From Nostocoides sp. (GTDB taxonomy: Bacteria; Actinomycetota; Actinomycetes; Actinomycetales; Dermatophilaceae), in contig JADJVJ010000001.1 in NCBI GenBank assembly GCA_016716625.1, positions 682,001-746,000 of the forward strand: 64,000 nucleotides of DNA. The letters are read 5' to 3'. The translations under genes were made by a program, and so were the position numbers. Every line of letters starts with the position of its first letter. The stretch's first letter is position 1. A model generated the notes under the pieces. It saw only the letters and a program-made list of their open reading frames with translations, did no database searches and was not told the origin of the DNA. Shown piece by piece: positions 36,923 to 44,811 of the stretch.

Positions 36923-38235
36923 CCGTCCAGGTCGTCACCGCGGTCGGCCACCGCCACGACGCCGACGTTGCCACCGTTGTCGAACGTGCCCCACAACTCG
37001 TCCTGGCCCGACGGTGCGCCGACCTGGCCGAACTCCTCTCGGTGGTCGCGGCCGGGGTTGCCGAGGTGGTCGTCGTCTCTGCGGACCTGCGCGGCCTCGA
37101 CCGCGAGAGCCTGGCGACCTGTGCCGCTCAGGGTGTTGCCGTCGTGGGGATCGTCGCGCCCGGAGATGAGGAGTCCGAGCGGCGGCTCCGGCAGCTCGGC
37201 GCCCCCGCCATCGTCACCACCGCGAGCTCCCCCGAGGAGGTCGCCGAGGTCGTCCTGGGTCTCCAGGAGGCCGCCGCCGCAGGCGTGGGCTCAGCAAGCA
37301 CCAGCGGGGTGCAGCCCGAGGGCGCACCACCCGAGCACGCGGGTTCGCCGGAGGAGGACAAGCCCGGCGAGCCCGGCCAGATCCTCGCCGTATGGGGGCC
37401 GACCGGGGCCCCGGGCCGCACGACCGTGGCCACGACCCTGGCGGCACTGCTCGCCCGCGACGGCCGCCGGGTGCTCCTGGTGGACCTCGACACCTGGGGG
37501 GCGGCCGTCGCCCAAGTCCTCGGCATCATCGACGAGGCCCCCGGGGTGGCCGCCGCGGCCCGACTCTCCGAACAAGGCTCCCTCGACGTGTTCTCCCTGG
37601 CCCGGGTGGCGCCCGTGGTCAGCGGCACCCTGCGCGTGCTCACCGGCATCTCCGCCGCCGAGCGCTGGCCGGAGATCCGCCCGGGGGCCACCGCCGATAT
37701 CCTCGCCCGGGCAAGACTGCTCGCCGACGTCGTCATCGTCGACTGCGGTTTCGCCCTCGAGGATGACGAGGAACTCAGCTACGACACCCGAGCGCCACGG
37801 CGCAACGGCGCCACCCTCACCGCGCTCGATGAGGCCGATCTCGTCCTTGCCGTGGGCTCCGCCGACCCGGTCGGCCTGCAACGCCTCGTGCGAGGCGTCC
37901 AAAGCCTGCGCGGACGTGGACGGGCCCCCGACGCCATCCTGATCAACAAGGTCCGGGCCAGTGTTGCCGGCGCCCGGCCGGAGTCGGCCATCGGCTCGGT
38001 GCTCAGCCGGTTCGCGGGGCTGGAGCACCCAACCTTCTTGCCGTGGGACCCGGAGGCCTGCGATGCCGCGATGCTTCAGGGGCGCACCCTGGTCGAGGCA
38101 ACCGTCGACAGCCCGCTCGTGGCCGCCCTCGAAGGTGTGTCCCGAACACTCCTGGCCCCGGCGGGTGACGTGAGATCGGTCACGGCCAGGCGTGCGGGGC
38201 GCGGACCATTTCGGGCCCGTCTTCGGCCTCGGTGA
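36919..38235 (+). CDS. CpaE/TadZ-like P-loop ATPase
   Basis: 438 residues. The N-terminal ~120 residues resemble a receiver-like domain without clear phosphorylation residues. An acidic linker follows and then a ParA/MinD-type ATPase (about 150-400). The Walker A loop reads GPTGAPGRTT, with Arg replacing the usual Lys before the two Thr, and is followed by VLLVDLDTWG and VVIVDCG. TadZ/CpaE proteins place Tad pili at the cell pole. The GTG start overlaps the cpaB-like stop. The altered Walker A may reduce ATPase activity. Confidence 0.8.
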   Translation: MTVQVVTAVGHRHDADVATVVERAPQLVLARRCADLAELLSVVAAGVAEVVVVSADLRGLDRESLATCAAQGVAVVGIVAPGDEESERRLRQLGAPAIVTTASSPEEVAEVVLGLQEAAAAGVGSASTSGVQPEGAPPEHAGSPEEDKPGEPGQILAVWGPTGAPGRTTVATTLAALLARDGRRVLLVDLDTWGAAVAQVLGIIDEAPGVAAAARLSEQGSLDVFSLARVAPVVSGTLRVLTGISAAERWPEIRPGATADILARARLLADVVIVDCGFALEDDEELSYDTRAPRRNGATLTALDEADLVLAVGSADPVGLQRLVRGVQSLRGRGRAPDAILINKVRASVAGARPESAIGSVLSRFAGLEHPTFLPWDPEACDAAMLQGRTLVEATVDSPLVAALEGVSRTLLAPAGDVRSVTARRAGRGPFRARLRPR

Positions 38236-38257
38236 CGACACGGCATAGGCCATCTGA

Positions 38258-38263
38258 CATATT
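38258..38263 (+). promoter_or_regulatory. Candidate -10 box CATATT, leaderless start
   Basis: CATATT ends 6 nt before the GTG at 38270, in a spot with no ribosome-binding site. Confidence 0.4.
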
Positions 38264-38269
38264 GGGGCC

Positions 38270-39691
38270 GTGGTTGATCGTCTGAGCACGCTGGACACCA
38301 GCTTCCTCCACCTCGAGGATGCGACAACCCCCATGCACGTGGGGTCGGTCATGGTGTTCGACGTGCCCAAGGGAGGATTCGACTACGACCGCTTGGTGGC
38401 CCTCATCGCCGAGCGCATCGCGCATGTGCCGCGCTACCGCCAGCGGATCAAGGAGGTCCCGGGCGGGGTCGGCAACCCGGTGTGGGTGGACGACGCCGGC
38501 TTCGACATGACCTACCACGTCCGCCGCTCCGCCCTCCCGCGGCCCGGCTCGGACGAGCAGCTCGAAGAGCTCATCGCCCGCATCCAGCCGCGCCCGCTCG
38601 ACCGGAGTCGTCCGCTGTGGGAGGTCTACCTCGTCGAGGGCCTCGCCGACCACCGGTTCGCGATCATCACCAAGACTCACCACAGCCTCATCGACGGGAT
38701 CCACGCCGTCGACATCGGCAACGTCCTCGTCGACGGCAACCCGACCTCCCGGGGCGGGGTGATGGCCTCCTGGCGGCCCCGGCCCGAACCGAGCGGCCCC
38801 GAGCTCGTCGTCGGTGCCGTGGTCGACGCGGTCCGCACCCCGAGCCAGGTCGTCGAAACCGTCAAGCACGGCATCAAGGACGTCACGACGACCGCCGGCA
38901 ACATCGCTCGCGTCGCCGGAGGCGTGCTCTCGACCCTGGCCCGGGTCTCCGCCCGGCCGGCCCCCGACTCTCCGCTCAACGCCACCGTGGGTCGGGCCCG
39001 CCGCTTCGTCATGGTCGGCACGGACCTCGACGACTACAAGGGCATCCGGGCCGCGCTCTCCTCGGCCGACTCCGAGGTCGACGTCTCCATCCACGATGTC
39101 GTGCTCGCGACCCTCGCTGGCGCCTTCCGCACCTGGCTGCTCACTCGCGGCGAAGCGGTCCACCCGGGGACAACGGTGCGTGCCATGGTCCCGGTCTCGG
39201 TCCATGGTGGCGGCGGGGACCTGCCGACCGGGACCTCGATGACGGCCTGCTTCGTCGACCTCCCCGTCGGTGAACCGTCCCCGCTCATCCGGCTCCGGCA
39301 GATCTCCTACTCGATGACCCAGCAGATGGCGGCGGACTCCGCGGTCCCGGCCGAGGCGCTGGCGAGCCTGGGCGGGTTTGCGCCCCCGACGATGCACGCC
39401 CTCGGGGCGCGCCTCGGCGGCATGGTGTCCCGCCGGCTCTACAACGTCGTCGTCACCAACGTCCCGGGGCCGCAGTCGCCGCTGTATGCCGCCGGGGCGC
39501 GGATGGTCTCCACCTACCCCGTCACCCCGCTCTCCCGCGGTCAGGCGCTCTCCATCGGGCTGACCTCGTATGACGGCGGGGTGTACTACGGCCTCTACGC
39601 CGACCGAGACGCGATGCCGGACGCCGACGTCCTCGGCCGCGGGATTGTCGACGCCTTGGGCGAGCTCGCCGACCTGCGCCTGCGGGCCTGA
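38270..39691 (+). CDS. Wax ester synthase / diacylglycerol acyltransferase (WS/DGAT)
   Basis: 473 residues, the usual length. The catalytic HHSLIDG motif is at about 136-142, and the early SFLHLEDATTPMHVG and late NVPGPQSPLYAAGARM segments match the family. It acylates diacylglycerol or fatty alcohols to make storage lipid. Start is GTG 38270. The DUF6912 gene follows 11 bp later. Confidence 0.95.
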   Translation: MVDRLSTLDTSFLHLEDATTPMHVGSVMVFDVPKGGFDYDRLVALIAERIAHVPRYRQRIKEVPGGVGNPVWVDDAGFDMTYHVRRSALPRPGSDEQLEELIARIQPRPLDRSRPLWEVYLVEGLADHRFAIITKTHHSLIDGIHAVDIGNVLVDGNPTSRGGVMASWRPRPEPSGPELVVGAVVDAVRTPSQVVETVKHGIKDVTTTAGNIARVAGGVLSTLARVSARPAPDSPLNATVGRARRFVMVGTDLDDYKGIRAALSSADSEVDVSIHDVVLATLAGAFRTWLLTRGEAVHPGTTVRAMVPVSVHGGGGDLPTGTSMTACFVDLPVGEPSPLIRLRQISYSMTQQMAADSAVPAEALASLGGFAPPTMHALGARLGGMVSRRLYNVVVTNVPGPQSPLYAAGARMVSTYPVTPLSRGQALSIGLTSYDGGVYYGLYADRDAMPDADVLGRGIVDALGELADLRLRA

Positions 39692-39702
39692 GGGGCCTGA
39701 GG

Positions 39703-40131
39703 ATGCCGACCCGACGGGTCTACCTCCCGGTGAGCCCCGGGGCGCTCGCCGCGCTGGTCAGCACCGGTGAGCTCGGCCCGGCCCCCTTGTCGGCGTATGC
39801 CGTGACCAACGCCCTCGGCCGCCCCGGCCTCACCGTCGACGAGGAGGAACTCGAGCACGAGGCGTGGGCCGCGGCCGCCGAGGCCGCCAGTGACCTCAGT
39901 GTGGGCGGGAGCCGTCGCCGGGTCATCGCCTCCGCCGATGTCGACTCCGCGAACGTCCTCGAGGGCGCCGGCTCCGATCCTGCCTCGGTGACCCTGGGCG
40001 CTAAGGTCCCGTTGCGCCGGATCGTCTCCTTCCACGTCGACGAGCACGCCGGGGGCCGTGAAGTCACCGACCTGCTCTGGTATGACGTCACCGAACTGCC
40101 CGACGTCGCCCGCCTCGTGGACACCGACTGA
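39703..40131 (+). CDS. DUF6912-like conserved hypothetical protein
   Basis: 142 residues. It begins with RRVYLPVSPGALAALVSTGEL and has RVIASADVDS and PLRRIVSFHVDE motifs; this looks like the small actinobacterial DUF6912 family, though the identification is by eye. No catalytic motif or membrane segment is visible. It probably shares an operon with the WS/DGAT gene. Confidence 0.75.
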   Translation: MPTRRVYLPVSPGALAALVSTGELGPAPLSAYAVTNALGRPGLTVDEEELEHEAWAAAAEAASDLSVGGSRRRVIASADVDSANVLEGAGSDPASVTLGAKVPLRRIVSFHVDEHAGGREVTDLLWYDVTELPDVARLVDTD

Positions 40132-40172
40132 CCGAAGCCAAGGCCCCACGCCAGGCGACGCCCCGGACGGCA

Positions 40173-40178
40173 TACAGT
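40173..40178 (+). promoter_or_regulatory. -10 box TACAGT of pruA
   Basis: TACAGT lies 49 nt before the pruA ATG and overlaps a copy of the dispersed CGGCATAC motif (40168-40175). The hairpin at 40179-40206 starts directly after it. Confidence 0.45.
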
Positions 40179-40206
40179 GGTGGGGTCCCATCGATGTGAC
40201 CCCACC
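40179..40206 (+). promoter_or_regulatory. Inverted repeat at the pruA transcription start
   Basis: GGTGGGGTC and GACCCCACC form a perfect 9-bp inverted repeat with a 10-nt loop, placed where transcription should begin. It could be an operator for a regulator of proline use or a 5' mRNA hairpin. Confidence 0.5.
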
Positions 40207-40227
40207 GCGAGGAGAGTTGTCGCTCCC

Positions 40228-41856
40228 ATGCATGCCGTGACCCACGTGCCCGCCCCGATCAACGAGCCCGTTCTCGACTACGCGCCCGGCAGCCCCGAGC
40301 GGGCCGCGCTCGAGATCGCCGTGGCCGACTTGGCCGGGCGCTCCCACGAGTTGCCGATGACGATCGGCGGCCGGCGCGTCCACGGCAAGGGCGCCAAGCT
40401 TGCGGTTCGGCAGCCGCATGCCCGTCGCGAGGTCCTCGGGCACGTTCGTGAGGCGAGCAAGGCCGAGGCGGCCGCTGCGGCGGATGCTGCCGTGGCCGCG
40501 GCCCCGGCGTGGCGGGCCATGTCCTACGACGACCGGGCTGCCATCCTGCTCAAGGCGGCCGACCTGCTCGCCGGTCCGTGGCGGGCCCGGATCAATGCGG
40601 CGACCATGCTCGGGCAGAGCAAGACGGCATACCAGGCCGAGATCGACTCCGCGTGTGAGCTCATCGACTTCTGGCGGTTCAACGTCCACTTCGGGCGGCA
40701 GATCATCGAGGAGCAGCCGATGGCGAACTCCCGGGGACTGTGGAACCGCTCGGACTACCGCTCGCTCGAGGGCTTCGTCTATGCCGTCACGCCGTTCAAC
40801 TTCACCGCGATCGCCGGCAACCTCACCACAGCCCCCGCGCTCATGGGCAACACCGTGGTCTGGAAGTCCTCGCACAACCAGGCCCTGGCCGCGCAACTGC
40901 TCATCGAACTGCTCGAAGAGGCCGGCATGCCCCCGGGGGTCATCAACCTCGTCACCGGGCACGGGAGCAACGTCTCCGATGTCGTCCTCAGCCACCCCGA
41001 GTTCGCCGGGCTGCACTTCACCGGGTCGACCCGGGTCTTCCAGATGTTCTGGCGCGAGATCGGCGCGAACATCGAGCGGTACCGGCATTACCCGCGGATC
41101 GTGGGGGAGACCGGCGGCAAGGACTTCGTCGTCGCCCACCCCAGCGCCGACCTCGACGTCCTGCGCACCGCCGTGGTCCGCGGCGCCTTCGAATACCAGG
41201 GCCAGAAGTGTTCGGCCGCATCCCGGGCCTACGTCCCGGCTTCACTGTGGAAGCGGCTGCGGGGCGACCTCGTCGAGGTGACCAACAGCCTGACCATGGG
41301 GGATGTCCGGGATCTGAGCAACTTCATGGGCGCCGTCATCGACGATCGGGCCTTCGCCAAGCACAAGGCCGCGATCGACCGGGCACACGCGAGCAGCACG
41401 ATCACCGTCGAGGCCGGCGGGACCTACGACGACTCCACCGGCTACTTCGTCCGCCCGACGGTGCTCTCCGGCACCGACCCGAACGACGAGATCTTCACCA
41501 CCGAGTACTTCGGCCCGATCCTCGCCGTCCACGTCTACCCGGACCGCCAGTTCGACCGGATGCTCACCCAGATGGAGTCGGCGAGCCCGTATGCCCTCAC
41601 CGGCTCGATCATCTCCCAGGACCGCAGCGTCATCGCCTCGGTGACCAAGAAGCTCCGGTTCGCGGCCGGCAACTTCTACATCAACGACAAGCCGACCGGT
41701 GCGGTCGTCGGGCAGCAGCCCTTCGGCGGCGGCCGGGCATCGGGGACCAACGACAAGGCCGGCTCGGCGCAGAACCTGCTCCGGTGGACCTCGGTGCGGT
41801 CGATCAAGGAGAACTTCGTGCCCCCCAAGACCCACGGCTACCCGCACATGGGCTGA
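40228..41856 (+). CDS. pruA: L-glutamate gamma-semialdehyde dehydrogenase
   Basis: 542 residues, matching the PruA branch of aldehyde dehydrogenases. NAD-binding AVTPFNFTAIAGN is near 188-200, the general-base region GETGGKD near 293-299, and the catalytic Cys near 328 in GQKCSAASR. It oxidises P5C/glutamate semialdehyde to glutamate, the last step of proline catabolism. GAGGAGAG precedes the ATG. No proline dehydrogenase is adjacent. The glutamate dehydrogenase at 44.8 kb could take the product on to 2-oxoglutarate. Confidence 0.96.
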   Translation: MHAVTHVPAPINEPVLDYAPGSPERAALEIAVADLAGRSHELPMTIGGRRVHGKGAKLAVRQPHARREVLGHVREASKAEAAAAADAAVAAAPAWRAMSYDDRAAILLKAADLLAGPWRARINAATMLGQSKTAYQAEIDSACELIDFWRFNVHFGRQIIEEQPMANSRGLWNRSDYRSLEGFVYAVTPFNFTAIAGNLTTAPALMGNTVVWKSSHNQALAAQLLIELLEEAGMPPGVINLVTGHGSNVSDVVLSHPEFAGLHFTGSTRVFQMFWREIGANIERYRHYPRIVGETGGKDFVVAHPSADLDVLRTAVVRGAFEYQGQKCSAASRAYVPASLWKRLRGDLVEVTNSLTMGDVRDLSNFMGAVIDDRAFAKHKAAIDRAHASSTITVEAGGTYDDSTGYFVRPTVLSGTDPNDEIFTTEYFGPILAVHVYPDRQFDRMLTQMESASPYALTGSIISQDRSVIASVTKKLRFAAGNFYINDKPTGAVVGQQPFGGGRASGTNDKAGSAQNLLRWTSVRSIKENFVPPKTHGYPHMG

Positions 41857-41871
41857 GCCCTCCGGCGCGGC

Positions 41872-42366
41872 CTAGCCGCCGAGGCGCTCGCGAAGCAGGT
41901 CGAGCTCGACCTCGATCGCCGACTGGATCGGTCCGGAGGCGGACTGCTCGACCTTGCCGCCGAAGAACGGGATCTTCGCCGTAAGGTCACCCTCGAAGGC
42001 GTGCCGGGTCCCGCCCGCTCCAGCCGGGGTGAGCGTGACGGTGCCGTGCATGGTCACCGGAACCCCGTCGACCCGCAACTCGACGGCCGCGCTGCGGGCT
42101 CCATCAAGGCCTGAGGCGCCCCACCGGAGCGTCTCGTGAATCGTGAGCTCCTTCCCGACGAGCCCGCGGACGGCGTCCGGGAGAGTATCGGTGGGCAGGT
42201 GCCGGCGGGTGGTCACGGTCGCGCCCTGGGCCTGCGGCGTGGCGGTCGCGGCGTACTCACCGGAACTCGTCGCCGCGCATTTGGCCTCTTGGAAGGCCTG
42301 GTCGACGAGGACGGCGTAGACGGCGTCGGGGCTGGCGGACAGGTCGGCGGTCGAGGTCAGGCGCAT
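41872..42366 (-). CDS. DUF2505 family protein
   Basis: 164 residues. The sequence starts RLTSTADLSASPDAVYAVLVDQAFQEAKC and has late FFGGKVEQ and ELDLLRERLGG segments, as in DUF2505, a START/SRPBCC-like fold of actinobacteria. A ligand is not known. It is the last gene of a minus-strand operon with two small helical proteins. Confidence 0.85.
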   Translation of the reverse strand: MRLTSTADLSASPDAVYAVLVDQAFQEAKCAATSSGEYAATATPQAQGATVTTRRHLPTDTLPDAVRGLVGKELTIHETLRWGASGLDGARSAAVELRVDGVPVTMHGTVTLTPAGAGGTRHAFEGDLTAKIPFFGGKVEQSASGPIQSAIEVELDLLRERLGG

Positions 42367-42380
42367 GGCACGTGATCGTC

Positions 42381-42716
42381 TCACATCCTCGGGCGCGGGC
42401 CGAGGCCTAACGCGCGCAGCCGCTCGGCCGAGGTGGCGAGCAGGACGGCCAGTTCGGTCGCTTCGCCCTCGAGGTGGTCGCCGAGCGCCCTGGCCACGGC
42501 GCGGATCTCAGCCGCGAACGCCTCGACCTCGGCGGTGAGCGCCTCGGCCGTCCGTCGTTGGTGCGTCGACTCCCGGCCCGTCCAAGCGTGCCCGAGTTCG
42601 GCGTATGCCGTGCGGGTCGCCTCCGCGTCGGCCTCCAGGGCGATCCGGGCGCGGGTGAGCGGGCCGATGAGGGCCGCCACGGAGGCGGGATCGCCGCGAC
42701 CCGACCCGATCACCAT
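42381..42716 (-). CDS. Small helical protein with WXG motif, possible WXG100-like
   Basis: 111 residues, almost entirely alpha-helical by composition. A W-T-G triplet at 45-47 sits between two long amphipathic helices (about 18-42 and 52-100), the layout of WXG100/ESAT-6-like type VII secretion substrates. Other family features, such as the C-terminal YxxxD/E signal, were not found. Start may be ATG 42716 or GTG 42713; either overlaps the stop of the partner gene. Family assignment is inference. Confidence 0.6.
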   Translation of the reverse strand: MVIGSGRGDPASVAALIGPLTRARIALEADAEATRTAYAELGHAWTGRESTHQRRTAEALTAEVEAFAAEIRAVARALGDHLEGEATELAVLLATSAERLRALGLGPRPRM

Positions 42717-43000
42717 GTCGGCCTCGGCACCCGGAGTTCTGCCGGTGCCGCGGGGGCCGCGGCCCCCACGCCGGCCAGGGTCCGCAGGGCCTCGGCAGAG
42801 GCATCGGCACGCACGGCGAGGGCTCGGCTGGTCTCGACGATCGCATCGAGCCATTCCTGGAGTCGAGCATCGGCGGCGGCGTCGCCGAGGTCGGGGTGGG
42901 GGTGCAGGACCTCGGCCGGGACCTCACGCAGGCGTGCCGCGAGGGCCCCCAGGGCCGCGAGCGCGACCTGGGCCGCGGCCGGGTCCGGGCGGGACGCCAT
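42710..43000 (-). CDS. Small helical hypothetical protein, partner of the WXG-like protein
   Basis: 96 residues, not recognised. Two Ala/Leu-rich helices (about 8-32 and 42-78) flank a His/Pro turn (LHPHPDLGD), followed by an Ala/Pro tail. Size and coupling to the next gene are like the two-protein modules of type VII systems, but no WXG is present. A TACAGT box ends 6 nt before the ATG, predicting a leaderless mRNA for the three-gene operon. Confidence 0.6.
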   Translation of the reverse strand: MASRPDPAAAQVALAALGALAARLREVPAEVLHPHPDLGDAAADARLQEWLDAIVETSRALAVRADASAEALRTLAGVGAAAPAAPAELRVPRPTW

Positions 43001-43006
43001 ACGGCA

Positions 43007-43012
43007 ACTGTA
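43007..43012 (-). promoter_or_regulatory. -10 box TACAGT, leaderless start
   Basis: On the minus strand TACAGT ends 6 nt before the ATG at 43000. A TTGTCCACA DnaA-box-like site (43040-43048) lies just upstream. Confidence 0.5.
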
Positions 43013-43039
43013 GGTGCGCGCGCGGTGGCGTGCGGCGAG

Positions 43040-43048
43040 TTGTCCACA
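43040..43048 (+). promoter_or_regulatory. TTGTCCACA, DnaA-box-like site
   Basis: Exact match to the actinobacterial DnaA-box consensus in the divergent gap between the small helical gene operon and the DEAD-box helicase gene. Confidence 0.4.
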
Positions 43049-43091
43049 GCGGGGCGCTGGCCTCGTGGTCCGGCACGGGCGCTGGGTCGCC

Positions 43092-43097
43092 TAGACT
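43092..43097 (+). promoter_or_regulatory. Candidate -10 box TAGACT with long leader to the DEAD-box gene
   Basis: TAGACT predicts a leader of about 130 nt before the TTG start at 43237. The leader contains a GCCCTT/AAGGGC stem (43135-43163) and several GC-rich inverted repeats. The 236-bp gap holds no gene. Confidence 0.4.
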
Positions 43098-43236
43098 GAG
43101 GGCACGGCCCGCCCAGTTCTGCATCGGGCCACGCGCCCTTGAGCCGCACCTCGCGCGAAGGGCCCTCGAATGCCGACAGCGCCGCGAACCCTCGCGCCGG
43201 GCAGAACGACCGAATCTTCTTTGGAGTCTCATTCCC

Positions 43237-44673
43237 TTGTCTCACAACGACTTTGGCGCGCTTGGCGTGCCCGCTTCCCTGGTGGCGGTCCTGGCCGCTC
43301 AGGGCATCACCACCCCGACCCCGATCCAGGCCGCAACCCTGGCTGACGCCCTCGCCGGCCGTGATGTGCTCGGCCGGGGCCGTACCGGATCCGGGAAGAC
43401 CTACGCCTTCCTCTTGCCGCTGGTGACCCGGTTGGCGGCCTCGGGCCGCGGCCGGCGCCCGGCGTCCCGGAAACCGCGGGCCCTGATCCTGGCCCCGACC
43501 CGGGAACTCGCGACCCAGATCGACGACGCCCTGCGCCCCCTGCTCGCGACCTGCGGGATGACCTCGCGCACCGTCTTCGGTGGCGTCGGCCAAAACCCCC
43601 AGGTGAGCGCCCTGCGTACCGGTGTCGACGTGGTCGTCGCCTGCCCTGGCCGGCTCGAGGACCTCATTTCTCAGGGGCATGTCAGCCTCGAGGCCATCGA
43701 GGTGACCGTGCTCGACGAGGCCGACCACATGGCCGACCTCGGCTTCCTGCCCGCCGTCAAGCGCCTGCTCGACCGCACCCCCCGGGGCGGCCAGCGGATG
43801 CTCTTCTCGGCCACGCTGGACGCCGGGGTCACCGTGCTCGTCAAGAAGTACCTCGAAGCCCCGGTGACGCACCATGCGGACTCCGAGCGCTCGCCGGTGC
43901 AGGAGATGAGCCACCACGTGCTGCACGTGAGTGCGGACGCGCATCTGCCGGTGCTCCTCGACCTGCTCGCGGCCCCGGGACGCACCGTGGTCTTCACCCG
44001 CACCAAACACCGCGCCAAGAAGCTGGCCCGCCAGGTCAACGCCTCGGGGATTCCCGCGGTCGAGCTCCACGGCAACCTCTCCCAGGGGGCCCGGACCCGG
44101 ACCATGGAGGCCTTCCACTCCGGTGCGGCGACAACCCTGGTCGCCACCGACATCGCCGCTCGCGGGATCCACGTCGACGATGTGACCCTCGTCGTGCACG
44201 CGGACCCGCCGGTGGAGCACAAGGCGTACCTGCACCGCTCCGGGCGGACCGCCCGCGCCGGGAACGAGGGCACCGTGGTCACCCTCATGACCGATGACCA
44301 AGTCCGCGACGTGCGCGACCTCACCCGCAAGGCGGGGATCAGCCCGACGACGACCCGGGTCACCGCGGCGCACCCGCTGCTGCGGGAGCTCGCCCCCGGT
44401 GAGCGTTCGTATGCCGGTGGGCTCATCCAGCCGACCCCCGAGCAGACCTCCCGTCCACGCCGTGGTGGCGGGGCGGGCCAGGCCGCCGGGCGACGTGGCC
44501 GGTCGGCTCCGAACGCCAAGGCAACGGCCACGTCAGGCGCCAGGTCAACGACAAGGTCAGCGGCCAAGACAACGGCTCAGCCAGCGCGGGCCCAGGCGCC
44601 CTCGCGGACCTCGAGCCGGAGTGCAGCGGCCTTCTCTGCGGGCTCGCGCGCCGGTCGCCGCAGCGGTCGCTGA
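43237..44673 (+). CDS. DEAD-box ATP-dependent RNA helicase
   Basis: 478 residues. The Q motif region (FGALGVPASLVAVLAAQGITTPTPIQ) starts at about 5, Walker A GRTGSGKT is near 47-54, DEAD near 158-161, SAT near 187, and HRSGRTARAG near 333. A basic Arg/Ser/Ala tail of ~80 residues follows. These enzymes remodel RNA, often in the cold or in ribosome assembly. The TTG start was chosen because a GGAG site precedes it and the Q motif begins right after; longer upstream frames have no support. Confidence 0.93.
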   Translation: MSHNDFGALGVPASLVAVLAAQGITTPTPIQAATLADALAGRDVLGRGRTGSGKTYAFLLPLVTRLAASGRGRRPASRKPRALILAPTRELATQIDDALRPLLATCGMTSRTVFGGVGQNPQVSALRTGVDVVVACPGRLEDLISQGHVSLEAIEVTVLDEADHMADLGFLPAVKRLLDRTPRGGQRMLFSATLDAGVTVLVKKYLEAPVTHHADSERSPVQEMSHHVLHVSADAHLPVLLDLLAAPGRTVVFTRTKHRAKKLARQVNASGIPAVELHGNLSQGARTRTMEAFHSGAATTLVATDIAARGIHVDDVTLVVHADPPVEHKAYLHRSGRTARAGNEGTVVTLMTDDQVRDVRDLTRKAGISPTTTRVTAAHPLLRELAPGERSYAGGLIQPTPEQTSRPRRGGGAGQAAGRRGRSAPNAKATATSGARSTTRSAAKTTAQPARAQAPSRTSSRSAAAFSAGSRAGRRSGR

Positions 44674-44684
44674 CCCGAGGCAGC

Positions 44685-44728
44685 AAGGCCCGCAGGGGCC
44701 CTTTTCCCCACAGGCGAAAAGGCCGATA
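44685..44728 (+). terminator. Terminator after the DEAD-box gene
   Basis: AAGGCCC/GGGCCCTT (44685-44703) forms a stem with one bulge followed by TTTT. An alternative stem, GGCCCTTTT with AAAAGGCC (44716-44724), uses part of the same sequence, so the two are mutually exclusive. Confidence 0.65.
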
Positions 44729-44732
44729 GTGT
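44727..44732 (+). promoter_or_regulatory. Candidate -10 box TAGTGT of the glutamate dehydrogenase gene
   Basis: TAGTGT is followed 8 nt later by a GGGCAC/GTGCCC hairpin (44741-44758) that would sit at the 5' end of the mRNA. Confidence 0.4.
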
Positions 44733-44811
44733 CAGATGGTGGGCACGACGAGGTGCCCGGCCACCGCGCATGTCGGTGACGCACGACGCGACGAAGGAAC
44801 GCCATCCCATC

